A stretch of DNA of 64,000 nucleotides from Schistosoma mansoni (lineage: Eukaryota; Platyhelminthes; Trematoda; Strigeidida; Schistosomatidae). The translations under genes were made by a program, and so were the position numbers. The notes below the pieces were generated by a model. The model ran no database searches, was not told the DNA's origin, and saw only the letters and a program-made list of their open reading frames with translations. Each line of letters opens with the position of its first letter. Position 1 is the stretch's first letter. Positions 26,191 through 37,012 of this stretch are shown piece by piece. Where the stretch lies: positions 16,007,749 to 16,071,748 of the forward strand of contig NC_031495.1 of the NCBI RefSeq assembly GCF_000237925.1. Reading direction: 5' to 3'.

Positions 26191-26507
26191 AGCAAAGATG
26201 AATAGTGGCTAGCAGTGAAATCCAGAATGCGCGTTTCATCCTATTTCGGACTCGTCAGCAAGATGTACCTGCATCTCAGAGTTGATGTTCACTCTGGGAC
26301 TCGAACCCAGTACCTTTCGCTTCAAATGCCATCGAGTTATCCACTCAGCTACTGAGTCCTGATAGTCATTAGCTTGTGCAATGGGGTGAAGTTTAAATTC
26401 ATTTAGTATTGTTTGTTTGAATCTTCTCATTGATGCTCAGGACTGCAACTAATCAATCTCTTAATGCCATATGCACATACTATGCCTATTGCCTCGATAT
26501 AGCCTTA
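26191..26507 (-). mobile_element. SM-alpha-like SINE unit (family A), full length
   Basis: On the minus strand the unit starts with TATATCGAGGCAATA, runs through a TTGCAGTCCTGAGCATCAATG block, and has a tRNA-like A box (TAGCTGAGTGGATA) and B box (GGTTCGAGTCCC). It then has a hammerhead (26212-26272) and the tail CACTATTCATCTTTGCTT. About 310 bp, matching the unit size of the schistosome SM-alpha family. This is a Pol III-type retroposon; the tRNA-like part is not a functional tRNA. Confidence 0.88.
26212..26272 (-). ncRNA. Hammerhead ribozyme, SM-alpha type, core intact
   Basis: Minus strand: GCAGG start, CTGACGA (26252-26258), stem II GTCC/GGAT with loop GAAATA, then GAAA (26234-26237) and the stem III palindrome CGCG. 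The cleavage triplet reads ATT and is followed by CTGGAT, which pairs with the upstream ATCTTG with one mismatch. All invariant core positions (CUGANGA, GAAA, NUH) are kept. It is expected to be able to self-cleave, perhaps better as a dimer because stem III is very short. Confidence 0.8.
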
Positions 26508-26524
26508 ATTCACAAGAATTATAA

Positions 26525-26721
26525 ACAAAGATGGATAGTGGCTAGCAGTGGAACCCAGGAAGCGCATGGATAATGCGATGGTGTTTGAAGTGGATAGTAC
26601 CGGGTTCGAGTCCCAGAGTGGACATTAACTCTGTGATGCAGGTATGTTCATCTGACGAGTCCCAAATAGGACGAAACGCTCATCTTGGATTCTACTACTG
26701 GTCACTACCCATCTATGCTTA
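26525..26721 (+). mobile_element. SM-alpha-like unit, fold-back partial copy
   Basis: Begins with a minus-oriented tail (AAGATGGATAGTGGCTAGCA to about 26566, ending at GCGC, the stem III palindrome). It then switches to the plus strand from ATGGATAATGCGATGG onward: B box GGTTCGAGTCCC, hammerhead and normal tail. The hammerhead (26641-26690) has CTGACGA (26652-26658), stem II GTCC/GGAC, GAAA (26673-26676) and cleavage triplet ATC ending at 26684, but stem I pairs poorly. Confidence 0.82.
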
Positions 26722-27320
26722 TAAACAATAAATATTTTTCATAAAATTCTAATTAGAAATAATGAAATTTTGTTTAAAATTATGTGAAGTATTTATGTAT
26801 TATTTGCTTTTTCACTTTTATTCATTAATTATTTCATCAATTGAATTGTAATTTGGATTAGACAATGTGGATTCAACTAATAAGTTACTAGATTTGATCG
26901 ATTGGCTTATGAGTTATTTCAACTATTAAAAAAAAACTGAATGAATGTTTATTATTTTCTGCCAACAAAATGATTAAAACTTATGACAACGATTGATTAT
27001 TTTGTTGTTGTTGTTGTTCTAGTATCAAGACAGTCTGTAATTAGAATTTTGTATTATTGATGATGTTGTTATTGTTGTTGTTGTTGTCGTTTTGTTCTCA
27101 AAAAAATATAACTTCAAAAAGGTATGACGTAAATGGATATGAATTCATTTTACGTATAAAATTCTATTGATTAATTGTAAATGTACTTTTTCTTTTGATA
27201 CAAATAATCCAATAAAATATCATTGATTAAGAAATGATCAGAAACGTTTAGGAAAATTTATGAAATAGTGTTGTTGCTTTTTTCTTGATGATTGAATTTT
27301 GCCAAACATGTCACCGTGAG
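26722..27320. other. AT-rich DNA with two (GTT)n microsatellites
   Basis: GTT/TTG runs near 27002-27020 and 27066-27090. Nothing else recognised. Confidence 0.5.
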
Positions 27321-27321
27321 T

Positions 27322-27562
27322 TAATTAAAGCTACACCACCATGGAAAACCTGTAAACATTGGATGGCCGTTTCGTCCTATTGTGGGACTACTCAGCAGTG
27401 TGCATCCACGATCCCGCCTCACGAGATTCGAATCCAAGACGTATCGGTCTCGCGTGAGAACGCTTAACCTCTGGATCAATGAGCCGGCTGGCATCCAACG
27501 GTGTTAATATCTAATTTCAATCGATCCACGAAATAGAGCGACACATTTATCATTGTCTTCAG
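27322..27562 (-). mobile_element. Hammerhead repeat, family B, copy 3 (single orientation)
   Basis: Minus strand: head, A-box-like region, B box GATTCGAATCTCG, hammerhead (about 27355-27401) and GGTTTTCCATGGTGG arm. The core has CTGAGTA (G8 changed) and GAAA kept, so it is probably inactive. No opposite arm is seen, unlike most other copies. Confidence 0.8.
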
Positions 27563-27942
27563 TCTTCTGAAATTATAGAAATTAAACAATTTTCATTGAT
27601 TTTCTATCCTGGTAATTATATGCAAGATGTTTATACTAGATATCTGTTTTTTGCTCATTATTAAATGTTAAATATTGATATCATCATGAGATTTTTCGGG
27701 TAATATACCGACTAATTTTTTTAACTTTCAATAACAATCTAGATCATTTTTTAATAATCCATTTCGAATTTTCTTAGTATTGTAAAATTCCATTACCCTG
27801 TGTTTTCAAGAAAAAAACATTTACTAAACGATTATGTCTTTAAGTCAATATTCTTCATGTATGATGATTATATTCTACTTGTGAATAACCATTGATGAAA
27901 TAATGTTGTTTCAATTTGTATTTCAATTCATATATTACTTAC

Positions 27943-28000
27943 GCCTGTTACCCCTAATGGAGGAGCAGAGGCCGCCCACCAGCATTCTCTATCCATATAT
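27943..28000 (-). mobile_element. 3' terminal scrap of the second RTE-like LINE family
   Basis: Read on the minus strand, GAGAATGCTGGTGGGCGGCC...TTAGGGGTAAC parallels the last 50 bases of the LINE at 20970-21020. A short 5'-truncated insertion. Confidence 0.6.
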
Positions 28001-28160
28001 ATGTGTTGTTAATGCATATAATTGTATGATATCGATTTTTATCTCTTACACATTATCTACAGTATAATCTATCAAAATATTTTAAGAATAAGGAATCCTA
28101 AGTAACAAGTAAATAAATATCTTATTTTAAAAGTAATTGATACCATTACGAAAAGGTATT

Positions 28161-28333
28161 ATAGTTGAAATCATGAGTCAATTGAAGCTAGACCGCCACG
28201 GAAAACCTGGAAGCACTGAACGGCCGTTTCATCTTATTGTGGAACTCAGCAGGTTTTCCATGGTGATCTAGCTTCAATCGACTGATGATTTCAACTATGA
28301 AATTACTTTAAATTCCACAAAAACCCTTCTGAC
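28161..28333 (-). mobile_element. Hammerhead fold-back repeat, family B, copy 4 (short form)
   Basis: A near palindrome of about 170 bp. Left arm AGTTGAAATCATGAGTCAAT pairs with the right arm ATCGACTGATGATTTCAACT. Between them is a minus-strand hammerhead segment with a deletion in the first core half (CTGAGTTCC), so it is inactive. Confidence 0.82.
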
Positions 28334-28650
28334 AAAAAGGTATTAAACAAATAATCAATAATATTGAGAAATATTTTATAAAATTGAAATAATTATCGCC
28401 TAATTAAAGTTGATAATTAGAAATGATAAATGGTACTTGTTGATATTTCATCTTAAATTATAATGATTATCAAAATGAATCATTTAAAATTGGATGGATT
28501 GAGAATATAATGTACTTGAAAATTCAATACCAATATTTAAACTACCAACTATTATATATTATTTAATTAAATTATATACTACTATAATTGATATGGTATA
28601 TAAATTTAATGTGGAAAATAATTTTCGTTTTAATATCAATTTTGCGTTTA

Positions 28651-28960
28651 CGAGTATCACTACCAAGTTTTGATTTGATAATTGTGAAATGGATTGAGCA
28701 TTGGGTAGATTGTTATAAATAAATTATTATGTTTGTAATATCTCAATGAGTAGAAAAATTAGATTTTTTCTGACGTTTCATGACTCAATGTAAGCCATTT
28801 CTTCAGAGAATAAATAACCAAATTAAGACTAATCCATGTATAAATAGTAGTTCCGTTGTACTATTTAAACTTGAATCAATGTTAATTTGAAGTGGCTTAC
28901 ACTGAGTTACGAAACGTCGGAAAAAATCTAATTTTTCTACTCACTGAGATACTACAAATC
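28651..28960. repeat. Family C repeat, inverted pair
   Basis: Left copy (minus-strand hammerhead-like segment 28769-28810): CTGAAGAA, hairpin GTGGC analogue, GAAACGTCAGA. Right copy (plus strand 28887-28920): GAAGTGGC...GTTACGAAACGTCGG and the same AAAATCTAATTTTTCTAC flank. The two are head-to-head around a 75-bp spacer. Confidence 0.65.
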
Positions 28961-29553
28961 TATTATTAATTTTGTGTTTGTTTATTATTATCTTTTAATT
29001 GTTTTTAATTAGAAAACATGATAAAGTTTTAAATATTATTATTATTATTTATATTATAATAATGTAATTAATCATCCTTCTGCTAATTAATGATAATAAT
29101 CTTAGTGATTCAATGTTGAATTAATAATACTCAATAGATAATTTATTAATTTTAATTATCAGTTATAGACAACAAATATAAAACGTCTATGATAGTCGTT
29201 TGATAAACCTAAGAGATTTGAAGTAATTCTAGTGAATCTAGTTTAAAATATTTATAGGTAATCCATAGAGTATCCTACAATAAAGGTGAGTGTTAAACGA
29301 TCGAGAGTCAAATTGACTATAGTATAATATAGTGAAATAATTCAGATAATGTATTGAATGACTGAATATAACTAATCAAGTGTAAGGACTAAGATGAGTG
29401 ATTTAATAATGTAATTTTGATGTTAGTGTTCTTTTTGAAGTTATCAAAAAAAACACAGTTGCATAGGCTTAAATAACTTGGTAACTATACGTTTCCATAA
29501 TTTTGTACAACCATTTTAATGCATTCTACTACTTCTTCGTATACTTTTTACAG
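28961..29553. other. AT-rich DNA, nothing recognised
   Basis: ATT-rich low-complexity sequence. It ends in a pyrimidine-rich stretch before the exon candidate at 29554. Confidence 0.45.
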
Positions 29554-29690
29554 GTTGTTAATAGATCGTTGCAACAGATTCAACTTCATTTTTATGGCAT
29601 TGATAAGTTTTCATACTTCACATGGGTGGAACTGATAAGTGTTTTAGGTTCTTTATGCAACTCTTTGCTTTTGCCGGAAAACTTTCAACG
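29554..29690 (+). CDS. Orphan exon candidate, unknown protein
   Basis: A 137-nt open stretch flanked by a good acceptor (pyrimidine-rich, TTTTTACAG) and a donor (CAACG|GTAATT). Its translation begins VVNRSLQQIQLHFYGIDKF, continues FTWVELISVLGSLCNSLLLP and ends ENFQR. It has a balanced residue mix and some amphipathic character, unlike the low-complexity frames nearby. I do not recognise the family and found no partner exon. It could be an isolated exon of a gene with very long introns, or chance. Confidence 0.3.
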
Positions 29691-30965
29691 GTAATTTAAA
29701 AATTCTATGGTGAAACCATTAATAGTAAAAATACTTCCTTCATCCAAGTTATCATTATTATATACATGTCATTATTTTTAATGAAAATAACATTGGTTTA
29801 GTGGTCGGATTCTTTTGAAAGTTAGAAATTCACTTATTAAGGGGTTGATTATAAAGTTAGTAACTGTTCACAAGGTCCGCTTTTGTTGCGAACTGATTCA
29901 TTAATCAGGTTATTTCATCAGGATTTACAATAAATAACGCAACAGAAATTAATTTAAAGAGAGATGAAAAAGGTATAATTATTTGTAATACATAGAGTGA
30001 TTATAAGCTATTTTATCTTGTTCAGTATTGCTGATCCCTTATCCTATATACTCAAATATATTGCTAGTTTACAATTGTATTGAAGTTTAACTCTAAAATT
30101 CTTCTGAAGTTTAATAGATACTATCTTTTCTTGCATAAATGTAGAAAACATCCTCGCATAAACTAAAAGACAATTTCATTTGTCTTTTACCAGAACACCG
30201 TTATGGACTTAAGTACATAACAGTTTGATAAATTTTAAAGAAAATCCTAAAATGATAAAAGATAATCCGAATGATATTTTAATGAAACAATCACCTCTTG
30301 AACTTTAACTAAACACAGACTACAAAACACTGAACAACTAAGTAAATTTCAATATTAGGATATTGTAGTTGACATTTACATACAAAATCTATTATCAAGA
30401 TAGTATAAATCATCACGTCATAAGTGATGACTACAAAATAGTCGGTAGTCGCTTATTTCTGTCTGTCAAAACATCTTTTACAGATATGCAGCATTAATAA
30501 ACAAGGAATTCATATGAACTCAGTTAAAGGATGAATGTATAAAGTTTTATTATTCAATCAATTATACAATGTGATACAGTTACAAGTAATAAAATAAGGA
30601 AGTGAATAAATTACTTTTTTTTTATATTTTTTCACATGTATTTATCACATGGCCTTGTTACCTAGGTCATTTGTTTCAATAACAATAAAAAACTCAAACA
30701 AAAAAAATTGAATAGGTGTGAACGTTTTTAATCTATGAGCGAATTCTAAATAATTTATCCTATTTTATAATTTACCATTTCAACATATCCTATATCCAAA
30801 GTACATAGGAGTAAACTATTCAAAAGAAATCCAAGTATACACAATATAATTTATTCAGATTATTATGTAAAGAATTTGTATTGTTTAAATGGGCTATTCA
30901 TCATCAACTTTACGAGGTTCATCCCAAAACCACTCATTTATAACCATATAAACAATAAACATACG
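29691..30965. other. AT-rich DNA, nothing recognised
   Basis: No supported gene, RNA or repeat family in this stretch. Confidence 0.45.
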
Positions 30966-31145
30966 GTTGAGGTCATAAGTCAATTGAAGCTAAACCACCA
31001 TGGAAAACCTAGAAGCACTGCTGAGGAGTCCCACAATAGGACGAAACGGCCGTCCAGTGCTTTCAGGTTTTCCATGGTGGTCTAGCTTCAATTGACTCAT
31101 GATTTCAACTATATCAAAATTACTAAAATCTCCACAAACCCCCCT

Positions 31146-31149
<4 letters not shown>
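30966..31149 (+). mobile_element. Hammerhead fold-back repeat, family B, copy 5 (compact, best kept)
   Basis: About 185 bp. The left arm (roughly 30973-31020) is complementary to the right arm (31055-31102) over nearly 50 positions with only a few mismatches. The only sequence in the loop is a hammerhead core. The outer right end carries ATTACTAAAATCTCCACAAA, the family 3' end, and runs into a TA microsatellite. The tRNA-like head is absent in this copy. Confidence 0.88.
31015..31060 (+). ncRNA. Hammerhead ribozyme, family B, core intact, giant stem I
   Basis: CTGAGGA (31021-31027), stem II 31028-31031 with 31039-31042 (GTCC/GGAC, loop CACAATA), GAAA (31043-31046), short palindromic stem III around CGGCCG (31047-31052) and cleavage triplet GTC ending at 31054. 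Stem I starts with GCACTG/CAGTGC (31015-31020 with 31055-31060) and is then lengthened by the fold-back arms. All core positions are kept. Confidence 0.82.

Positions 31150-31188
<39 letters not shown>
31150..31188. repeat. (TA)n microsatellite
   Basis: Pure TA repeat abutting the 3' end of the fold-back element; possibly its tail. Confidence 0.95.
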
Positions 31189-31191
<3 letters not shown>

Positions 31192-33545
31192 CCTATCCTA
31201 TAACATTAATATAGAAAGGAAACCAGGGTTAGAAATAAATGACTATCTAATGAGCAGACGTTTGTGATTAATCCCAATGAATGAGTAAAGCATAGTAATT
31301 TAAAAATCAGAACTTTTGAATTAGAAAAGAATCCAACTGTGACGTACCAATCAATCATTTTGGAAACTTGAAAAGAATTAGATAGTGTAGCAAAATTAGA
31401 GTTGAAGTTACGACGTCAGAGGAAGGATAACAACAGTTTCCGTTTAGACAAAAACTAGGTTTTTGTCAGCTGCAAAGCAATAGCTTTAGAATACAGGAGC
31501 CTGGTGTTTTTTTTAATTATCTTGTAAGGTTTTAAGAGACTCACTTAATACTCTCTATCTAAGATATGTTTAGGTATTGCGCTCTTCAAAATATTTCTTC
31601 CTCTTGACAGAAAGATTTTAAAAACATTTTCGAAAAATCTATGATAAACCCTCATTTCTGTCCAACCATTTTAGCCGCTTTGGCAAATTCATGTACATTT
31701 ATAGACACAGCGTTAATACGAAAGAGGTACTGGTGAATCACTGGTTGAATTAATGAACACGTTATTTAGATAGAATTAATCGTTTAATTACAGGGTAGGT
31801 TTAGGGAAACTCAATGTTAAGCCTATGATTAATTATCCTTGCAACGTCATCACCCTTTAAGTCGAAATGGATAAAGTATGACTTTTTATTGGCTTAGCTG
31901 AATCGAATTTGTCATCTTGAGTTATTTTATGTCTACTGATGAATTTTTGTTGATAATAGTTGTCTTTTTGAGACTTTCCAATGTTTATCAATTCATCTTC
32001 CGGTTTATTAGCAGTTTATATCCTTCCTACTCTAGAAAACAGTGTTTCGAACAATACTTTTTCGTAACCGACTATATGAAAATCATCAAAGTTCACATAT
32101 AAATCGTTCCAAGTATTTTTAATTTTAATCGATAGTGTGATTTTGAGACCCATTTGAATGTTCTTTAAGAATTTGTAAACAATTTTCGTATCACATAAAT
32201 GTATATTTTCATTGTCACTAGGCTCACCAACATTATTACATGCATATGACATACATATTTCATAGCATACTAATGAGTGAATAAGTTAATGTCGTCTATT
32301 GACTAGTCGATTTGGAGTTTTAATGTTACATAATATTCTTTTATCAACAACAAAAATTTGCGAACAGAATGAACTTTAATACACACATGAATGTGCATTA
32401 ATTGATTCGTTGATGAAAAGCATATAAGTGAATAAAACAAGCGAGTAATGTGTAACTTTGTTCTTTTTCCATAACACTTATATGAATACTCTAAAAAATG
32501 AAAATGAATGTCATGTCCTATTCATTTTATTTACGAAGAACCATGATGCATACTATTTATACAGTTATCTAGCAGATATATATCATCTTAAAAACTTTTT
32601 TGGTGATCATCATGAAGAAGGAACCCAAACAGACTCAATTTCTTGAAATTGAGTGATGAAACTAATTAGTTCCATCTGTAATAAATCCTGAAGTAAGTTT
32701 GTAGAAAGACAACAAAGTGATCATTGAACTATGATATCCTGAATTGCAAAAAAAGAACTTTTACCCACATAATTATACACTTATAAATAAAACAATATGG
32801 TAATAGGATATTTATTACAGATCATGATGAATCACATGTTCTATTATGTTAGTTAGATAAACTTTAATTACCATTTTTCATGGTTGATCGATTGTGTTTT
32901 TACACACTTTGGAAAACACAAACAATTGATTAATTGATCAGTTTATTAGATAAGTGTTATAAGAAAATCTATTAATGGCCTAGTTGTTTTTTTGTTAATG
33001 TACTACAGGGTTTATGTAAAAAAAGAAACTCACATATTTTAAGCTAAATTTATTCTGACTTTATCATCAATGATCTTAGTAGTTTTATATTTCATGATAC
33101 CATATTTAAAGCCAATGAATGAGTGCAGCTGATTGGCGTGACTATTTTTCAACAATCCATGTCCATTGAGTAATGTCAGTGTCAATCCTTGAGAAACAAA
33201 AGTCAAGTGCTTCGTTCTATATCACGACTATTCAAAATCAAGTACTTATGACCTTCATACCTCGAGGAGGAGAACAATAATTTCCACAACATTTCTATAC
33301 AAAAAACTGCGTATACTATATCTCGATAAAGTGTACACTTAAAAACAAAGAAAGTAAGGAGGAAGCTTTCAGAGCTTAACAATTATACTGTTTGAAAGCT
33401 CATATCATATTGAAACACTGGTATAAATTAATATCTACCCGAAAGGTTTATGAACATCATTTTAAGTGTACGCTGGATGTCGTTACAGATTAACACCAGC
33501 TAAGGAGGTACTGAAAACTAAGGATCCGTAAAGAACTGTGCTTTT
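31189..33545. other. AT-rich DNA, nothing firmly recognised
   Basis: A minus-strand open frame at 32016-32252 has a fairly normal residue mix (it includes NTWNDLYVNFDDFHIVGYEK) but no domain I can name and no clear splice context. Confidence 0.45.
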
Positions 33546-33550
33546 CTGAT

Positions 33551-34176
33551 TTTATTGAAACCATGGACCGATTAATGTTAAACTACCACTGAAAACATGA
33601 AAGCACTAGATAGCCGTTTCTTTCTACTATGGGACTCTTCAGCAGCGCACATCCACGATAACGAACGCGCGATTTAAATCCAGGACCTTCGATCTCGCTC
33701 TCCAATGCTTAACCTCTAGACTAGTGAGCCGGAATCCAACGGTGTTAATGCCTTACTTCAACCTATTTACATGTCACGCGACCATCTTCGATTGTCTTCG
33801 GTGGGTTCCTTACTCACGCTCGATACAATTGAACTCCACTGGTCACGACTTCCCCTTAGAACTTCATAAACTTCATCTCGATACTAGTCACTATTGATAA
33901 CATGAAAATTTTCAGTTTTGGATTGTGGAAATTATTGAAAATGGTTGCGCGACATCGTGAATTGGTTGAAGTTATACACTACCACAGTTGGATCTCGTTT
34001 TGCTGGTCTAGAGTTCGAGCGTTCACGCTCAAGATAAAATTTCCTGGACTCCAACCGCGTGTCCATGGTCGTGGATGCGCACTGCTAAGGAGTCCCAAAC
34101 TGGGACGAAACGGCGTCAAGTGCTTCCAGGTTTTCAATGGTGGTCTAACATTGCTTGGTTCATGATTTTAATGAAA
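33551..34176. mobile_element. Hammerhead fold-back repeat, family B, copy 6 (long form)
   Basis: Left half on the minus strand: arm, hammerhead (about 33604-33649), A/B-box region and head. Right half on the plus strand: B-box-like GTTCGAGCGTTCACG, hammerhead (34082-34121), TTCCAGGTTTTCAATGGTGG and arm. The minus core keeps CTGAAGA and GAAA but stem II is weakened. The plus core has CTAAGGA for CTGAGGA. The same head-to-head plan as copies 2 and 9. Confidence 0.82.
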
Positions 34177-35850
34177 TTCAACAATCTATGCAACCCCAAA
34201 CTGAAAAATATGCTTATCCTAGTTTACAACTCTTGTGAATGCTCACCCACATCTTTGATAGGAGTGGAAACTATTTCTTCGAGATATTATTGATGACCCG
34301 TTACCATTGAGTTTTAATAAAACTGTTCACAGTTCAAATTTCAAGTAATCTATCTCAAATTAGGACGAAAATGTCGTTTAGTGTTGGATACACTAGCTTT
34401 CTGCATAGACAGAAGAAAATTACAATGTGATATACATTCACGGAAATATTCTGGTTTTCGACATAAATGTAAGAAATTGGTAACAAAATTCTTTCACCTT
34501 AAAATCAATTCGAAATATCATTTCTTTAGTTGTAACAAATAATTGATTCTAGGGGTAGCAATTGTAATTTACAGTAACAAACCTTTTGTTTCGCTTTAGC
34601 ATATTTGACTAATTAGATGTATAGAATAAAATACACATTACTATTGGAAAGCATATAACATGAGGATAACAGGGAAATCGAGGATACAAGTTTTGTACTG
34701 AATGGGACTGATCAGCTGAATCTACCAAAGTTCCATTGTTAATGATGTAATATTTAATCATCTTCAGATTAAATCTGTCAGAAATGTACCTTGATTACTT
34801 AACTGATATTCAGCATTAAAAGATAACTTTTGTTTCGTCGGTGAAAAAATTCAAATGCCGAAAGAAACGTAAAACCAACAACTAACACTATTTCACTTAA
34901 ACACATAACGTATACATCTATACATTTACTTACATTAAAAGATAAATCAAAAGTATTTTCACAGTGGATGTCACGCTATTTTGTTGGAAACATACGTTTA
35001 AAAAAATTACTCTGTGTTTTGCATGTTTAGCTGGAAACAAAACAGACAAAAGAAACTAGGTATATACAATTTTATCGTTTTTCAAAAAAACATGTCCTTA
35101 AAATAATTTGTGATTACATCGATAGATTATATTCTAGTTTAGATTGTTATCTTGTATTCTTATGTCCTGTATTCATTTCTCTTTGGTCGATTATTACAAA
35201 TTTATTGATTATTAGTGAAAATATCAGAGAAACGTACCATAGATTTTTTTGCTTCTTTGAATGATTAATTGAATAGTTTTCATTATGAATTTAATACTTG
35301 TCTTTATCTATGATCTAGTAATAATGAAACGTTTGTTGATAATAGAATAAGTCATTGAACAACTCTTTAGATTCGTAAATAGGATATCTTTGACAGTCGA
35401 TAGTAATAGAAGTCAATACGGGTTTTCATTACTTAAATGTACAATAAATAATTAAAAATCATGTTCCGTAAACAGGAAAATATTGCTTAGGTTCTTTTTT
35501 AATTTTCATCTAATTCATAATCCAAGTACAACTTTCAGTCAAATATATCTCGTAAAGAACAGTTTAACTACATTATTACCTAAAATCAATAAGGTGGAAC
35601 AGTACTTAAATCTGCCACCATTTCAGTGAAGGTTGGTCTGTTTAACTTCAATTTCATCTCTCCACAGCTTAACATTGAAGTTGCCAGTGTCCGTTTCATA
35701 TATATGTTCTTATATAAATTGAAATATGGTCAAAACCACAGTCTTCCCACGAAATCAAAGCCTAGGTTCAAGGTTTTATGTTATACAAATATTTTCTACA
35801 TAATTTTGTTTCCACGAAAACAATAGCCGATTACCCAAAATACAAATGCT
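34177..35850. other. AT-rich DNA, nothing recognised
   Basis: No supported feature in this stretch. Confidence 0.45.
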
Positions 35851-35852
35851 AT

Positions 35853-36110
35853 TCGTAGGTATCATTGCTAAGGTTGAACTTGTTAGTCTCAAATACATTG
35901 ATCTTTGGGTAGAAAGTGAAGAATGAAAATATTTTTGTTATTGTCTCAATAAGTAGAAAAATTGTATTTCTAATCTTTCGTTACTTCTTCACAGTAAATA
36001 AATAACCGACAGTGGATTTACTCAGAAGAAGTGGCTTACATTAAGTCGCGAGACATCAGAAATACAATTTTTCTATTCATTGGGATATAGCGAACAATAT
36101 ATTGATTACA
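35853..36110. repeat. Family C repeat, inverted pair, degenerate
   Basis: Left part: GGTATCATTGCTAAGG start, AATAAGTAGAAAAATTG, CTTTCGTTACTTCTTCACAG (minus orientation). Right part: CAGAAGAAGTGGCTTAC, GAGACATCAGAAATAC and TTTTTCTATTCATTGGGATA (plus). The same head-to-head plan as 28651-28960, with a shorter spacer. Confidence 0.6.
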
Positions 36111-36377
36111 AATGTTATTTGTTATTAGTATTGATTATTTCTAACCTATTATTGTTGGATACAGTAAGAACCATCAAATATCGAGACAATGATCGATTAA
36201 CCCCACAAGTTACAATCCTAACACTGTTTTTAAACTGATGACTACATCAGTTTATTGATAATTTAGATATCGATAAAAATTTATAGTAATCACTAACTGT
36301 GACATTTTACTTGACTATTTTTACAAACAGTTTAAGTTCTAAATAGACCAAGTTAAAACATAGTTAAGTACAGTAGG

Positions 36378-36440
36378 TATCGTTGCCAAGTTTTGATTTG
36401 ATAATTTTGAATAAATTGAGCATTGAGTAGATTGTTATAG
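36378..36440 (-). repeat. Family C fragment
   Basis: GGTATCGTTGCCAAG, TTTTGATTTGATAATTTTGA and ATTGAGCATTGAGTAGATTG match the outer part of the repeats at 14934 and 28651. The hammerhead-like end is missing. Confidence 0.6.
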
Positions 36441-36589
36441 TTAAGTACAGTTCCAACAAACTAGAGTTTAATTCATTAGTATAACTCATGAAATACATAA
36501 AACCAATTTTAATGTGTTTTGTTGACTGGTCTATTTTATTTGAGCCCCTCATTATTTTTGTTGTGCAAACGTTTTTAAGGATTCATCAC

Positions 36590-36860
36590 TACTCGTGAGG
36601 GTTTGAATTCTGTTATTGATATTCAGGACTGAATTTCAAACACTGATCGTTCGCATATGTGTATCCTGTGGGGATTCACTCGATATAATAATTTGGCAAC
36701 ACGTTATACGAATGGACTGTGACTAATGGTATAATTAAGAAGATGCGTTTCAAATCTCAATGTTGACCATCAACAATGAGATACTGTCATACCCACTTAA
36801 TGACTAGTAAATAGAGCGAAGCGCGTGTTCTGGACTCCCCTACTAGAGACAGTCAATCTA
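36590..36860. mobile_element. SM-alpha-like unit, degenerate inverted pair
   Basis: Left part is a minus-oriented unit start (TTCAGGACTGAA...CACTCGATATA). Right part is plus-oriented, with a decayed hammerhead (about 36790-36835, GAAGCGCGTGTTCTGGACTC after a damaged core) and the tail. Core lost. Confidence 0.55.
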
Positions 36861-37012
36861 TTCTGTGGGACTGCAGTTTTTTAATAAAAGTGCGTAATCA
36901 AACGATTGCAGTGCAATTCTAAGTAAACTTAATACCTGATTACTCCATCTAGTTCTATATGAATAACATACAACATCTATACATAATGAAATAGACCCTT
37001 TCAACACATAGT

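Noticed and set aside
32016-32252. Minus-strand 78-codon frame with fairly normal composition
   Set aside because: No recognisable domain, no clear splice sites, no neighbouring coding signal.
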